A stretch of DNA of 6,380 nucleotides from contig JAAYZQ010000132.1 in assembly GCA_012514775.1 (NCBI GenBank), positions 1 to 6,380 on the forward strand, written 5' to 3'. The notes beneath the pieces were generated by a model. It saw nothing but the letters and a program-made list of their open reading frames with translations. It searched no databases and was not told the origin of the DNA. A program made the position numbers and the translations under genes. Position 1 is the first letter of the stretch. Each line of letters opens with the position of its first letter. Shown here in pieces: positions 1 to 4,774 of the stretch. The stretch is from Anaerolineaceae bacterium (GTDB taxonomy: Bacteria > Chloroflexota > Anaerolineae > JAAYZQ01).

Positions 1-139
1 GCGCGACCTGGCAAAGTATCAAGGGCAGGAGACAATCTTCCAGGAGCGGCTGGCCGGCATCCACGAGAAGTACAGCCGGCGGCCGGCGCTGATTGAACGC
101 TTGCGCAAGGCAGGCCTGGGTTCGGGAGGCACTGGCTAG
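1..139 (+). CDS. C-terminal end of an unidentified protein (5' partial)
   Basis: An open frame enters from the left edge (first full codon at base 2) and stops at TAG 137-139, giving 45 residues. The tail is charged and probably helical: RDLAKYQGQETIFQERLAGI, then HEKYSRRPALIERLRKAGL, and a Gly/Ser/Thr-rich last few residues. The KYSRRPAL.ERL pattern faintly recalls the C-terminal ends of SWIM zinc-finger family proteins, but no Cys or His ligand is visible and I do not assign it. Coding status is supported by GC-rich codons, the absence of stops, and the start of clear non-coding repeats right after the stop. No T-tract terminator follows; the large hairpin at 176-276 is the next structured element. 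Confidence 0.6.
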   Translation, partial: RDLAKYQGQETIFQERLAGIHEKYSRRPALIERLRKAGLGSGGTG

Positions 140-175
140 TCAGGCAGTACGGCTAGCGCGTTCTCCCTCGACAAT

Positions 176-276
176 AGGTGCAATGCACTTTTCCTCCTCG
201 GCCCGTCATTTGCTCGCGCCGGATAACAATCCGGCGCCACGAGCAGTGGCGTGAGGTGGGAAAGTGCATTGCACCT
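176..276. repeat. ~101-bp long imperfect hairpin enclosing repeat copy 1
   Basis: The outer arms are perfect 16-bp inverted repeats: AGGTGCAATGCACTTT at 176-191 and its complement at 261-276. Pairing continues inward with mismatches (TCCTCCTC against the complement of GAGGTGGG), and the centre is the strong hairpin of repeat copy 1 (211-245). The whole segment can therefore fold into one long hairpin around an AACA loop at 225-228. I see no target-site duplication (ACAAT on the left, GCCCT on the right) and no ORF of substance. It could be a MITE-like or REP-like element, or a structured RNA or terminator downstream of the left-edge gene. Confidence 0.7.
201..249. repeat. Palindromic repeat, copy 1 (49 bp)
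   Basis: This copy is identical over 49 bp to 282-330. It starts GCCCGTCATT, then has left arm TGCTCG (211-216), stem CGCCGGAT (217-224), loop AACA (225-228), stem ATCCGGCG (229-236), a CCA bulge (237-239), right arm CGAGCA (240-245) and a GTGG tail. That makes 14 paired bases with a 3-nt bulge on one side only, which gives the element an orientation. Intergenic position, hairpin form and several copies in 3.5 kb fit a REP/BIME-type or MITE-type dispersed element. Confidence 0.85.
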
Positions 277-281
277 GCCCT

Positions 282-330
282 GCCCGTCATTTGCTCGCGC
301 CGGATAACAATCCGGCGCCACGAGCAGTGG
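282..330. repeat. Palindromic repeat, copy 2 (49 bp)
   Basis: This is an exact second copy of 201-249, in direct orientation and offset by 81 bp: left arm TGCTCG 292-297, inner stem 298-305 and 310-317, loop AACA 306-309, CCA bulge 318-320, right arm CGAGCA 321-326. It is preceded by GTGCATTGCAC (264-274), which is also the right outer arm of the long hairpin, so that motif flanks both copies on the left. It lacks its own right outer arm; instead the -35 box of the yciH promoter begins 10 bp after its end. Confidence 0.85.
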
Positions 331-339
331 AGGAGCGTG

Positions 340-368
340 TTGCGCGCGCTTCGTGGTTGTGCTATAAT
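340..368 (+). promoter_or_regulatory. Sigma70-type promoter for the yciH-like gene
   Basis: TTGCGC at 340-345 (-35), a 17-bp spacer and a perfect TATAAT at 363-368 (-10), with an extended -10 TG at 360-361. Transcription would start near 375, leaving a leader of about 25 nt before the ATG at 399. It is the best consensus promoter in the window. The hairpin of repeat copy 2 ends just upstream, so it may insulate the promoter from read-through. Confidence 0.75.
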
Positions 369-398
369 CCGCGGCAGAGCGACCGAGAGGGAACACCC

Positions 399-653
399 AT
401 GAGCCCAGCAACCGGGCAGGAAGCGCACATCCGCCGCGAGAAGAAGGGGCGCGGCGGGAAGACGGTGACGGTGGTGTACGGCCTGCGCCTGCCGCCGGAC
501 AGGCTGAAGGCGCTGGGCAAACACCTGCGCCAGGTCTGCGGCACGGGCGGCACCGTCAAGGACGGCGCCATCGAGATCCAGGGGGACCACCGCGAGCGGG
601 TGGCCGAGGCCCTGCAGCAGGCGGGCTATCGCACCAAATTCACGGGCGGATAG
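399..653 (+). CDS. yciH: SUI1/eIF1-family translation factor (YciH-like)
   Basis: 84 residues, a single SUI1 domain. The basic N-terminal segment RREKKGRGGKTVTVVYGL (12-29) leads into the first strand; the family core follows as K.LRQVCGTGGTVKDGAIEIQ (about 41-61) and GDHRERV (62-68), ending in a helix and the GY..KF tail. These are the hallmarks of bacterial YciH and archaeal aIF1, which bind the small ribosomal subunit near the P site and affect start-codon fidelity; the bacterial role is less settled. At 84 residues it is shorter than E. coli YciH (about 108), lacking most of the N-terminal extension. ATG 399 is chosen because GAGAGGG lies 8 nt upstream and upstream codons translate the palindromic repeat. 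It appears monocistronic, between its own promoter and terminator. Confidence 0.93.
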   Translation: MSPATGQEAHIRREKKGRGGKTVTVVYGLRLPPDRLKALGKHLRQVCGTGGTVKDGAIEIQGDHRERVAEALQQAGYRTKFTGG

Positions 654-720
654 CGTCCGGCGCCGGCGCCCTCCCCGCACCTACCACAAATTGGGGAGCG
701 CTACCAAAAACGTACCACGA

Positions 721-747
721 GACCGCCTCGAAAGGCGGTCCTTTTTT
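721..747 (+). terminator. Rho-independent terminator after the yciH-like gene
   Basis: Perfect 7-bp stem GACCGCC (721-727) and GGCGGTC (734-740) with loop TCGAAA, followed by C and six T residues (742-747). It lies 67 bp past the stop codon. This is a textbook intrinsic terminator and separates yciH from the ABC transporter genes. Confidence 0.92.
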
Positions 748-772
748 GTGATCAGGTTTCCACATTTTGCGC

Positions 773-802
773 GATGCGACGGGTCCCGGATGGTGATATA
801 CT
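773..802 (+). promoter_or_regulatory. Probable extended -10 promoter for the ABC transporter genes
   Basis: TATACT at 797-802 is preceded by TG at 794-795, giving an extended -10. At the normal distance only a weak -35 (around GATGCG, 773-778) is seen; the better TTGCGC at 767-772 is too far away (24 bp). Transcription would begin near 809, about 57 nt before the ATG. The position, directly after the yciH terminator, supports the call. Confidence 0.5.
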
Positions 803-826
803 CCGGGCAAATCGTGACATCGAACA

Positions 827-853
827 GCCTCGACGGCCGAGGCGACCCCGCCT
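827..853 (+). promoter_or_regulatory. Two overlapping, mutually exclusive leader hairpins before the ABC ATPase gene
   Basis: GCCTCG (827-832) can pair with CGAGGC (838-843), and AGGCG (840-844) can pair with CGCCT (849-853). The two stems share bases 840-843, so only one can form at a time. The second ends one base before the Shine-Dalgarno AAGGAGG (855-861). This resembles a small alternative-fold leader, but the stems are only 5-6 bp in GC-rich DNA and may be chance. Confidence 0.25.
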
Positions 854-865
854 GAAGGAGGTAGG

Positions 866-1828
866 ATGGTAGATTGGGTCATCGAAACGTCAGGACTGAC
901 GAAATCGTTCAAGGGCGTCACCGCCCTCCAGTCCCTCGACCTGAAGGTCCCCGCCAACTCGATCTTTGCCTTCCTGGGCCCCAACGGCTCGGGCAAGACC
1001 ACGACCATCAAGCTGCTGCTGGGCTTGATCTATCCCACGGCCGGCACGGCCCGCGTCTTTGGGCTGGACATCGGCCGCGACTCGGTGGCCATCCGCTCGC
1101 GCCTGGGCTACCTGCCCCAGGAGCCGCGCTACTACGAGCACATGACCGCCCGCGAGACGCTGCGCTACGCCGCCCGGTTCTTTTTCAAGGGCCCGGCCGG
1201 CGAGATCGAGGCGCGGGTGGCGCAGACGCTGGAGCTGGTGGGCCTGGACGACAAGGCCGACCGGCCCATCAAGGGCTTTTCGGGCGGCGAGCGCCAGCGC
1301 CTGGGCATCGCCCAGGCCCAGGTGAACTATCCCGACCTGCTGATCCTGGACGAGCCGGCCGCGTCGCTGGACCCCATGGGCCGGCGCGACGTCCTGGCCG
1401 TTATGGAACGGCTGCGCAGGCACACCACGGTCTTTTACTGCACCCACATCCTCGACGACGTGCAGCGCGTCAGCGACACGGTGGCCATCCTCAACCGGGG
1501 CAGGCTGGTGGCCAACGGCCCCATCGAGGAGCTGCTGGCCGGGGGCGAGGGCACTGCCTTCACCGTCAAGATCAAGGGCGACGCCGAGAGCGCCCGGCAG
1601 CGCCTCGCCGCCCAGCCCTGGGTGACCGGCATCCAGGCCCAGTCGCGCAACGGCACGGCGGCCTGGACGGTGTCTGTCAGCGACGAGGACGCCGCCGAGG
1701 CGCAGCTCCTGCGCCTGCTGCTGGCCGACGAGGGGCTGGCCGTCACCGAGTTCGGCCGCAGGCAACACCAGTTGGAAGACGTCTTTGTACAGATCGTGGA
1801 GGGAGGCCAGGATGTCAAGCGGAAATAG
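866..1828 (+). CDS. ABC transporter ATP-binding protein (ABC-2 exporter type)
   Basis: 320 residues; the cytoplasmic motor that hydrolyses ATP to drive the permease encoded next. An N-terminal nucleotide-binding domain (about 5-220) holds Walker A GPNGSGKT (38-45), Q-loop Q85 (YLPQEP), signature FSGGERQRL (138-146), Walker B LLILDEP (158-164; catalytic E163), D-loop SLDP (167-170) and H-loop H194 (CTHILDD). The signature starts FSGGE rather than LSGGQ, which is common in this subfamily. Residues 225-320 form the accessory C-terminal domain typical of exporter ATPases of the CcmA/NatA type, ending with the usual LEDVFVQI segment. All catalytic motifs look intact. ATG 866 follows a very strong AAGGAGG (855-861), 4 nt away. 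Its 3' end overlaps the permease gene by 17 nt, implying translational coupling. The substrate cannot be told from sequence. Confidence 0.93.
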   Translation: MVDWVIETSGLTKSFKGVTALQSLDLKVPANSIFAFLGPNGSGKTTTIKLLLGLIYPTAGTARVFGLDIGRDSVAIRSRLGYLPQEPRYYEHMTARETLRYAARFFFKGPAGEIEARVAQTLELVGLDDKADRPIKGFSGGERQRLGIAQAQVNYPDLLILDEPAASLDPMGRRDVLAVMERLRRHTTVFYCTHILDDVQRVSDTVAILNRGRLVANGPIEELLAGGEGTAFTVKIKGDAESARQRLAAQPWVTGIQAQSRNGTAAWTVSVSDEDAAEAQLLRLLLADEGLAVTEFGRRQHQLEDVFVQIVEGGQDVKRK

Positions 1829-2609
1829 CGTCATGCAGCTCGAGACCGGCACCGGCTGGACCCGGGGCCTGAACAACCTGCTCCGCGGCGAGCTGGGCCG
1901 CTGGTTCGGCACGCGGCAGTGGTGGGTCCAGGTCCTCATCTGGGCGGCGGTCGCCAACGGCATTCCGCTCATGGCCGTCCTGGGCGCGCCCGACTCTGCC
2001 GGTATGGAGCTGCCCATGCTGTTCAACGTCTTTTTGGGGATCGGCGCGCCCATCGGGGTGTGCATCCTCATGCAAGACGCCATCGTCGGCGAAAAGCAGT
2101 CGGGCACGGCCGCCTGGGTGCTCTCCAAGCCGGTGTCGCGCCTGGCCTTTCTCACGAGCAAGCTGGTGGGCAACGGGCTGGGCATCGCCGCGACGATGGT
2201 CCTGGCCCCCGGCCTGCTCATGTACCTGGCCTCGGCCCTGATCATGGACACGCCGCTGCCGCCCCTGGGGTTCCTGGCGGGCCTGGGCGCGCACCTGGTC
2301 AACCTGCTTTTTTACGTCGGGCTGACGCTGCTGCTGGGCGCCCGGTTCGACCACGGCGCGCCGGTCATCGGCCTGCCGCTGGCCTTCCTGTTCGCCCAGC
2401 AATACCTGCCCGGCCTGGCTCCCGAGCTGGTGCACGTCATCCCCTGGAGCCTGACGGCTCCCCTGGGCGGCAGCTCCGAGCCGGTGGTAACCACGGCGCT
2501 GATGACCGGCGTCGCGCCGGCCAGCTATCTGCCGCTGGTCACCACCCTGGCCGTGGCGGTGCTGTGTGTGGCGGGTGCCATCTGGATCTTTCGCCGGCAG
2601 GACCTGTAG
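1812..2609 (+). CDS. ABC-2 type transporter permease
   Basis: 265-residue polytopic membrane protein, partner of the preceding ATPase. After an amphipathic start (RGELGRWFGTRQWWVQ, 25-40) I see about six hydrophobic segments near residues 38-57, 68-88, 118-143, 152-176, 183-200 and 239-261. Between segments 2 and 3 lies GEKQSGTAAWVLSKPVSR (93-110), the coupling-loop motif of ABC-2 permeases (E+..GT...LLSKPVSR), which contacts the ATPase. One permease and one ATPase gene suggest a homodimer of each. ATG 1812 is preferred: GGGAGG (1801-1806) sits 5 nt upstream. TTG 1785 has no such site, and ATG 1833 is possible but weaker. The gene begins inside the ATPase gene, 17 nt overlap. Substrate unknown; a lipid, peptide or drug exporter are all possible. 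Confidence 0.88.
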   Translation: MSSGNSVMQLETGTGWTRGLNNLLRGELGRWFGTRQWWVQVLIWAAVANGIPLMAVLGAPDSAGMELPMLFNVFLGIGAPIGVCILMQDAIVGEKQSGTAAWVLSKPVSRLAFLTSKLVGNGLGIAATMVLAPGLLMYLASALIMDTPLPPLGFLAGLGAHLVNLLFYVGLTLLLGARFDHGAPVIGLPLAFLFAQQYLPGLAPELVHVIPWSLTAPLGGSSEPVVTTALMTGVAPASYLPLVTTLAVAVLCVAGAIWIFRRQDL

Positions 2610-2628
2610 GCAGCCGGGCCATTTGAGA

Positions 2629-2652
2629 GGGCCCGGGCGCGCGCCCGGGCCC
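2629..2652. other. 24-bp perfect palindrome between permease and acyltransferase genes
   Basis: Twelve bases GGGCCCGGGCGC (2629-2640) are followed at once by their exact complement (2641-2652). It lies 20 bp after the permease stop and 24 bp before the next ATG. No T-tract follows, so it is not a standard intrinsic terminator. As RNA it would form a very stable stem that could stall polymerase, stabilise the upstream mRNA end, or limit read-through into the acyltransferase gene; as DNA it could be a binding site. Function unassigned. Confidence 0.5.
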
Positions 2653-2675
2653 CGGCACAGGCGAGGAGGAGCGCG

Positions 2676-3539
2676 ATGGAGGACCATGGTGAGAGAGGGT
2701 ACGAGAGCCTGCCTTTCCCCCGCATCCGCGACGTGATGGCTGACGTCGGCTGGAACGGCCGGCGCAAGTACATGATCCACGGCTTGATCGAATTGGACGT
2801 CACCGACGCACGGCGCCTCATCCGCGAGCACAAGGCCCGCACGGGCAGTTCGCTGTCGTTCACGGCCTTTCTCCTGGCCTGCCTGGGCCAGGCGGTGGCC
2901 GCGGACCGCCGGGTTCACGGCTACCGGTCCTGGCGGCGCCGACTCGTCCTCTTTGACGACGTGGACGTCGGCATCATGGTGGAAATCGAAATAGACGGGA
3001 ACAAGTTTCCCATCGGGCACGTGGTGCGCGCGACGGACAAGCGCACGGTGCAGGACATCCACGACGAGATCCGGGCCGTCCAGAAGCAGCCGTCGCAAAC
3101 CCTGGGGATGCGCTGGCTGGACGTTGCCGTCTGGCTGCCGGCCGCGGTCCGGCGGCTTTCGCTGCGCATCACCAACGCGAGCCCCCACCTGCAGCGGCGA
3201 TGCGCGGGCACGATCGGCCTCACGTCCGTCGGCATGTTCGGCACCCGCGGCGGCTGGGGATTGGGGATGCCGGCCCACACCCTGTCGGTCACGGTGGGCG
3301 GCATTGCCCAGAAGCCGGGCGTGGTGCAGGGCCGCGTAGAGGTCCGCGAGTACCTGTCGGTGACCCTCAGTTTTAACCACCACATCGTCGACGGCGGGCC
3401 GGCGGCCCGCTTTGCCCAGCGCTTTGCCGACCTGGTCGAAGGGGCCTACGGCCTGGAAGCGCTCCACGGTGAGCCGTATGCCCTGCCGCTGGTAGCCGCC
3501 GTCCCGCGGGCGGTCGAGTACGCCTCAGTGAGCAGTTAG
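2676..3539 (+). CDS. Stand-alone 2-oxoacid dehydrogenase E2-type acyltransferase domain protein
   Basis: 287 residues matching only the C-terminal catalytic (CAT-fold) domain of 2-oxoacid dehydrogenase E2 subunits; no lipoyl or peripheral-subunit-binding domain precedes it. Visible family features: a start similar to other single-domain members (LPFPRIRDVM, 12-21), GLIELDVTDAR.LIREHKARTG (36-57), LSFTAFLLACLGQAV (60-74), FDDVDVGIMVEIE (93-105), G-T-I-G-L-T-S-V-G-M-F-G-T (178-190, the counterpart of the E2 GTFTISNLGMFG strand), and the active-site motif NHHIVDGG (234-241). By alignment with E2 DHRVIDG, H235 is the likely general base and D239 the structural Asp. Members form trimers and move acyl groups to or from CoA. 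Without a lipoyl domain the acceptor is unknown. ATG 2676 is preceded by GAGGAGGA. It could be co-transcribed with the ABC genes (66-bp gap) but is closed off by the palindrome at 3572. Confidence 0.85.
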   Translation: MEDHGERGYESLPFPRIRDVMADVGWNGRRKYMIHGLIELDVTDARRLIREHKARTGSSLSFTAFLLACLGQAVAADRRVHGYRSWRRRLVLFDDVDVGIMVEIEIDGNKFPIGHVVRATDKRTVQDIHDEIRAVQKQPSQTLGMRWLDVAVWLPAAVRRLSLRITNASPHLQRRCAGTIGLTSVGMFGTRGGWGLGMPAHTLSVTVGGIAQKPGVVQGRVEVREYLSVTLSFNHHIVDGGPAARFAQRFADLVEGAYGLEALHGEPYALPLVAAVPRAVEYASVSS

Positions 3540-3571
3540 CGCGGGCCGCGCCTGTCCAGCTTCCCGCCGGC

Positions 3572-3607
3572 GAGGGAGTGTGCGCGCACACTCCCTCATT
3601 TCTTGTC
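3572..3607 (+). terminator. Probable terminator after the acyltransferase gene
   Basis: A 26-bp perfect palindrome: GAGGGAGTGTGCG (3572-3584) followed directly by its exact complement (3585-3597), then ATTTCTTGTC. It begins 33 bp after the stop codon. The T tract is broken (ATTTCTTGT), so termination may be only partly intrinsic, but the position at the end of a transcription unit and the long stem support it. Confidence 0.6.
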
Positions 3608-3625
3608 GTCGCCCCGCGCCGGCCG

Positions 3626-3714
3626 CATTTGCTCGCGCCGGATAACAATCCGGCGCCGGGAGTGGCGGACTGTTTCCCGCCACGAGCAGTGGAATTCGGC
3701 GCCACGAGCAGTGG
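3626..3714. repeat. Palindromic repeat, copy 3: mosaic form with a second hairpin and an extra right arm
   Basis: It begins CATT-TGCTCG (arm 3630-3635) with the same inner stem-loop as copies 1 and 2: CGCCGGAT, AACA, ATCCGGCG (3636-3655). After the CC at 3656-3657 a 24-nt block (3658-3681) interrupts the unit before the usual ACGAGCAGTGG (3682-3692). The block contributes a second hairpin: GTGGCGG (3662-3668), an 8-nt loop, CCGCCAC (3677-3683). Then AATTC and another partial unit GGCGCC-ACGAGCAGTGG (3698-3714). So one full core, one inserted hairpin and one truncated right arm are joined. It lies between the acyltransferase terminator and the por promoter. Confidence 0.8.
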
Positions 3715-3737
3715 CCACGCCATTCCCGGCCCCTGTC

Positions 3738-3766
3738 TTGCATTTTTGTCCAGGGCGCGGTACACT
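3738..3766 (+). promoter_or_regulatory. Possible promoter of the por operon
   Basis: TTGCAT (3738-3743), an exact 17-bp spacer and TACACT (3761-3766). The -10 matches TATAAT at four of six bases and the -35 shares TTG, so this is a moderate sigma70-like site. A start near 3773 leaves a leader of about 64 nt before porC. Confidence 0.4.
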
Positions 3767-3787
3767 TGGTCCATCGCCAGAGAGATC

Positions 3788-3807
3788 AAGGGTCGACGTA
3801 CGACCTT
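3788..3807. promoter_or_regulatory. Dyad in the por leader (possible operator or leader hairpin)
   Basis: AAGGGTCG (3788-3795) and CGACCTT (3801-3807) form a 7-bp inverted repeat with one bulged G and the spacer ACGTA. It falls about 15-35 nt downstream of the inferred transcription start and about 17 nt before the porC Shine-Dalgarno. It could be a repressor site or an RNA hairpin. It does not match the Rex consensus, and I cannot name a regulator. Confidence 0.3.
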
Positions 3808-3836
3808 AGAGCAGTACAACGCAGGGAGGAAAGCGT

Positions 3837-4409
3837 ATGGACGAGCTGATCGAGATCCGCTGGCATGGCCGCGGCGGGCAGGGCGTGGTGACCGCCGGCA
3901 AGCTGCTGGCCGAAACGGCACTGGGGACGGGCCGCTACTTCCAGGCCTTTCCCGACTACGGACCGGAGCGCATGGGGGCGCCCATCCGGGCCTTTACCCG
4001 CCTCAGCCCCCGCCCCATCACCATCCATTCCCAGATCGAAGAGCCGGACGTCGTCCTGGTCCTCGATCCCACGCTCCTGGGGACGGTGGCGGTGGCCGAG
4101 GGCCTGAAGGAGGAGGGCATCCTGGTCGTGAACACGCCCATGAGCCCCGCGGAGGTGCGCCAGACCACCGGCTTTCACACCGGCCAGGCCTTTACCGTGG
4201 ATGCCAGCCACATCGCCATCGAGGAGATGGGACGCGACGTGACCAACACCCCCATGTTGGGCGCCTTTGCCCGCGCTACGGGCATTTTCGACATGGAAGA
4301 GCTGGCGGCGCAACTGCGCGCCTGGTTCGGCCACAAGATCTCGGCCAGCGCCGTGGAGGCCAACGTGCGGGCCATGCGCCGCGCTGCCGTCGAGGTACAG
4401 GCGGGATAG
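3837..4409 (+). CDS. porC: 2-oxoacid:ferredoxin oxidoreductase, gamma subunit
   Basis: 190 residues, full length for the gamma subunit (also called PorG). Family marks in order: EIRWHGRGGQGVVTAGKLLA (6-25), the glycine-rich start of this domain; FPDYGPERMGAPI (38-50); DVVLVLDPTLL (71-81); VNTPMS (98-103); and NTPMLGAFARATG (137-149). The subunit packs against the alpha/beta core and takes part in the CoA-dependent step. ATG 3837 is preceded by GGGAGGA (3824-3830) at 6 nt. It is first in a tight operon, with porD starting 10 nt after its stop; the porD Shine-Dalgarno is formed with the stop (TAGGAGGA). Gene order gamma-delta-alpha-beta is the arrangement of four-subunit enzymes in Thermotoga and many archaea. 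Pyruvate is the likely substrate; a 2-ketoisovalerate enzyme is the main alternative. Confidence 0.93.
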   Translation: MDELIEIRWHGRGGQGVVTAGKLLAETALGTGRYFQAFPDYGPERMGAPIRAFTRLSPRPITIHSQIEEPDVVLVLDPTLLGTVAVAEGLKEEGILVVNTPMSPAEVRQTTGFHTGQAFTVDASHIAIEEMGRDVTNTPMLGAFARATGIFDMEELAAQLRAWFGHKISASAVEANVRAMRRAAVEVQAG

Positions 4410-4419
4410 GAGGAGAGCG

Positions 4420-4770
4420 ATGGATCTGAAGGGCTGGCGAGAGATCCCCATCGGCGGAATGATCCTGGAGGCGGGGAACTCGGTGGCGTACCGCACGGGG
4501 GGCTGGCGGGCCTTTCGCCCCGTCCGCGGCGAGGCCGAATGCACCCACTGCTTCCAGTGCTGGCTGTACTGCCCCGATTCGAGCATCCTGGCCGACGCCG
4601 ACCACGAAAAGATGGCGGGCTTTGACCTGGAGCACTGCAAGGGCTGCGGCCTGTGCGCCGCGGTCTGCCCCGTCAACGCCAAGGTGAGGCGCAAGGCCGG
4701 GCAGGACCTGCCCAAGGACGACGCCCGCCTCTGCATCCGTATCGTCGAAGAAGCGAGGTGCAAGGAGTAG
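4420..4770 (+). CDS. porD: 2-oxoacid:ferredoxin oxidoreductase, delta subunit (2[4Fe-4S] ferredoxin-like)
   Basis: 116 residues. A short N-terminal region with GWREIPIGGMI (5-15) and TGGWRAFRP (26-34), typical of PorD, precedes two [4Fe-4S] motifs: C41-C44-C47-C51 followed by P (CTHCFQCWLYCP), and C73-C76-C79-C83 followed by P (CKGCGLCAAVCP). All eight ligands are present. It carries electrons from the thiamine diphosphate site to external ferredoxin. ATG 4420 is chosen because GGAGGAG starts right at the upstream stop and the protein then has the normal PorD length. Upstream in-frame codons overlap porC in another frame and carry no family sequence. porA starts 4 nt after the stop, and its Shine-Dalgarno AAGGAG (4762-4767) lies inside the last porD codons, so translation is probably coupled. 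Confidence 0.93.
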   Translation: MDLKGWREIPIGGMILEAGNSVAYRTGGWRAFRPVRGEAECTHCFQCWLYCPDSSILADADHEKMAGFDLEHCKGCGLCAAVCPVNAKVRRKAGQDLPKDDARLCIRIVEEARCKE

Positions 4771-4774
4771 AGCC

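Noticed and set aside
221..230. GGATAACAAT resembles part of the lac operator
   Set aside because: The match is only 10 bases and is explained by the hairpin (stem GGAT, loop AACA, then AT of the other stem). There are no lac genes or vector sequence nearby.
176..276. Complete insertion sequence or transposon
   Set aside because: No transposase ORF, no target-site duplication, and only about 100 bp; at most a non-autonomous element.
201..330. CRISPR array: two identical 49-bp repeats separated by 32 bp
   Set aside because: Only two units. The intervening 32 bp is not a unique spacer, since it carries the right arm of a palindrome pairing with 176-191. The repeat is a long internal hairpin, a third mosaic copy lies 3.3 kb away, and no cas gene is present.
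153..680. Minus-strand and plus-strand reading frames with repeated peptides such as LLVAPDCYPARANDG
   Set aside because: The repeated peptides are translations of the palindromic DNA repeat; the frames overlap yciH and have no ribosome binding site or family similarity.
890..2302. 470-residue antisense reading frame over the ABC genes
   Set aside because: A GC-rich shadow frame with a composition-driven sequence; the sense strand holds clear ABC motifs.
1815..3467. 550-residue antisense reading frame spanning permease and acyltransferase genes
   Set aside because: It crosses two well-supported genes and an intergenic palindrome, and its low-complexity H/R/A/G/Q-rich sequence matches no recognised family.
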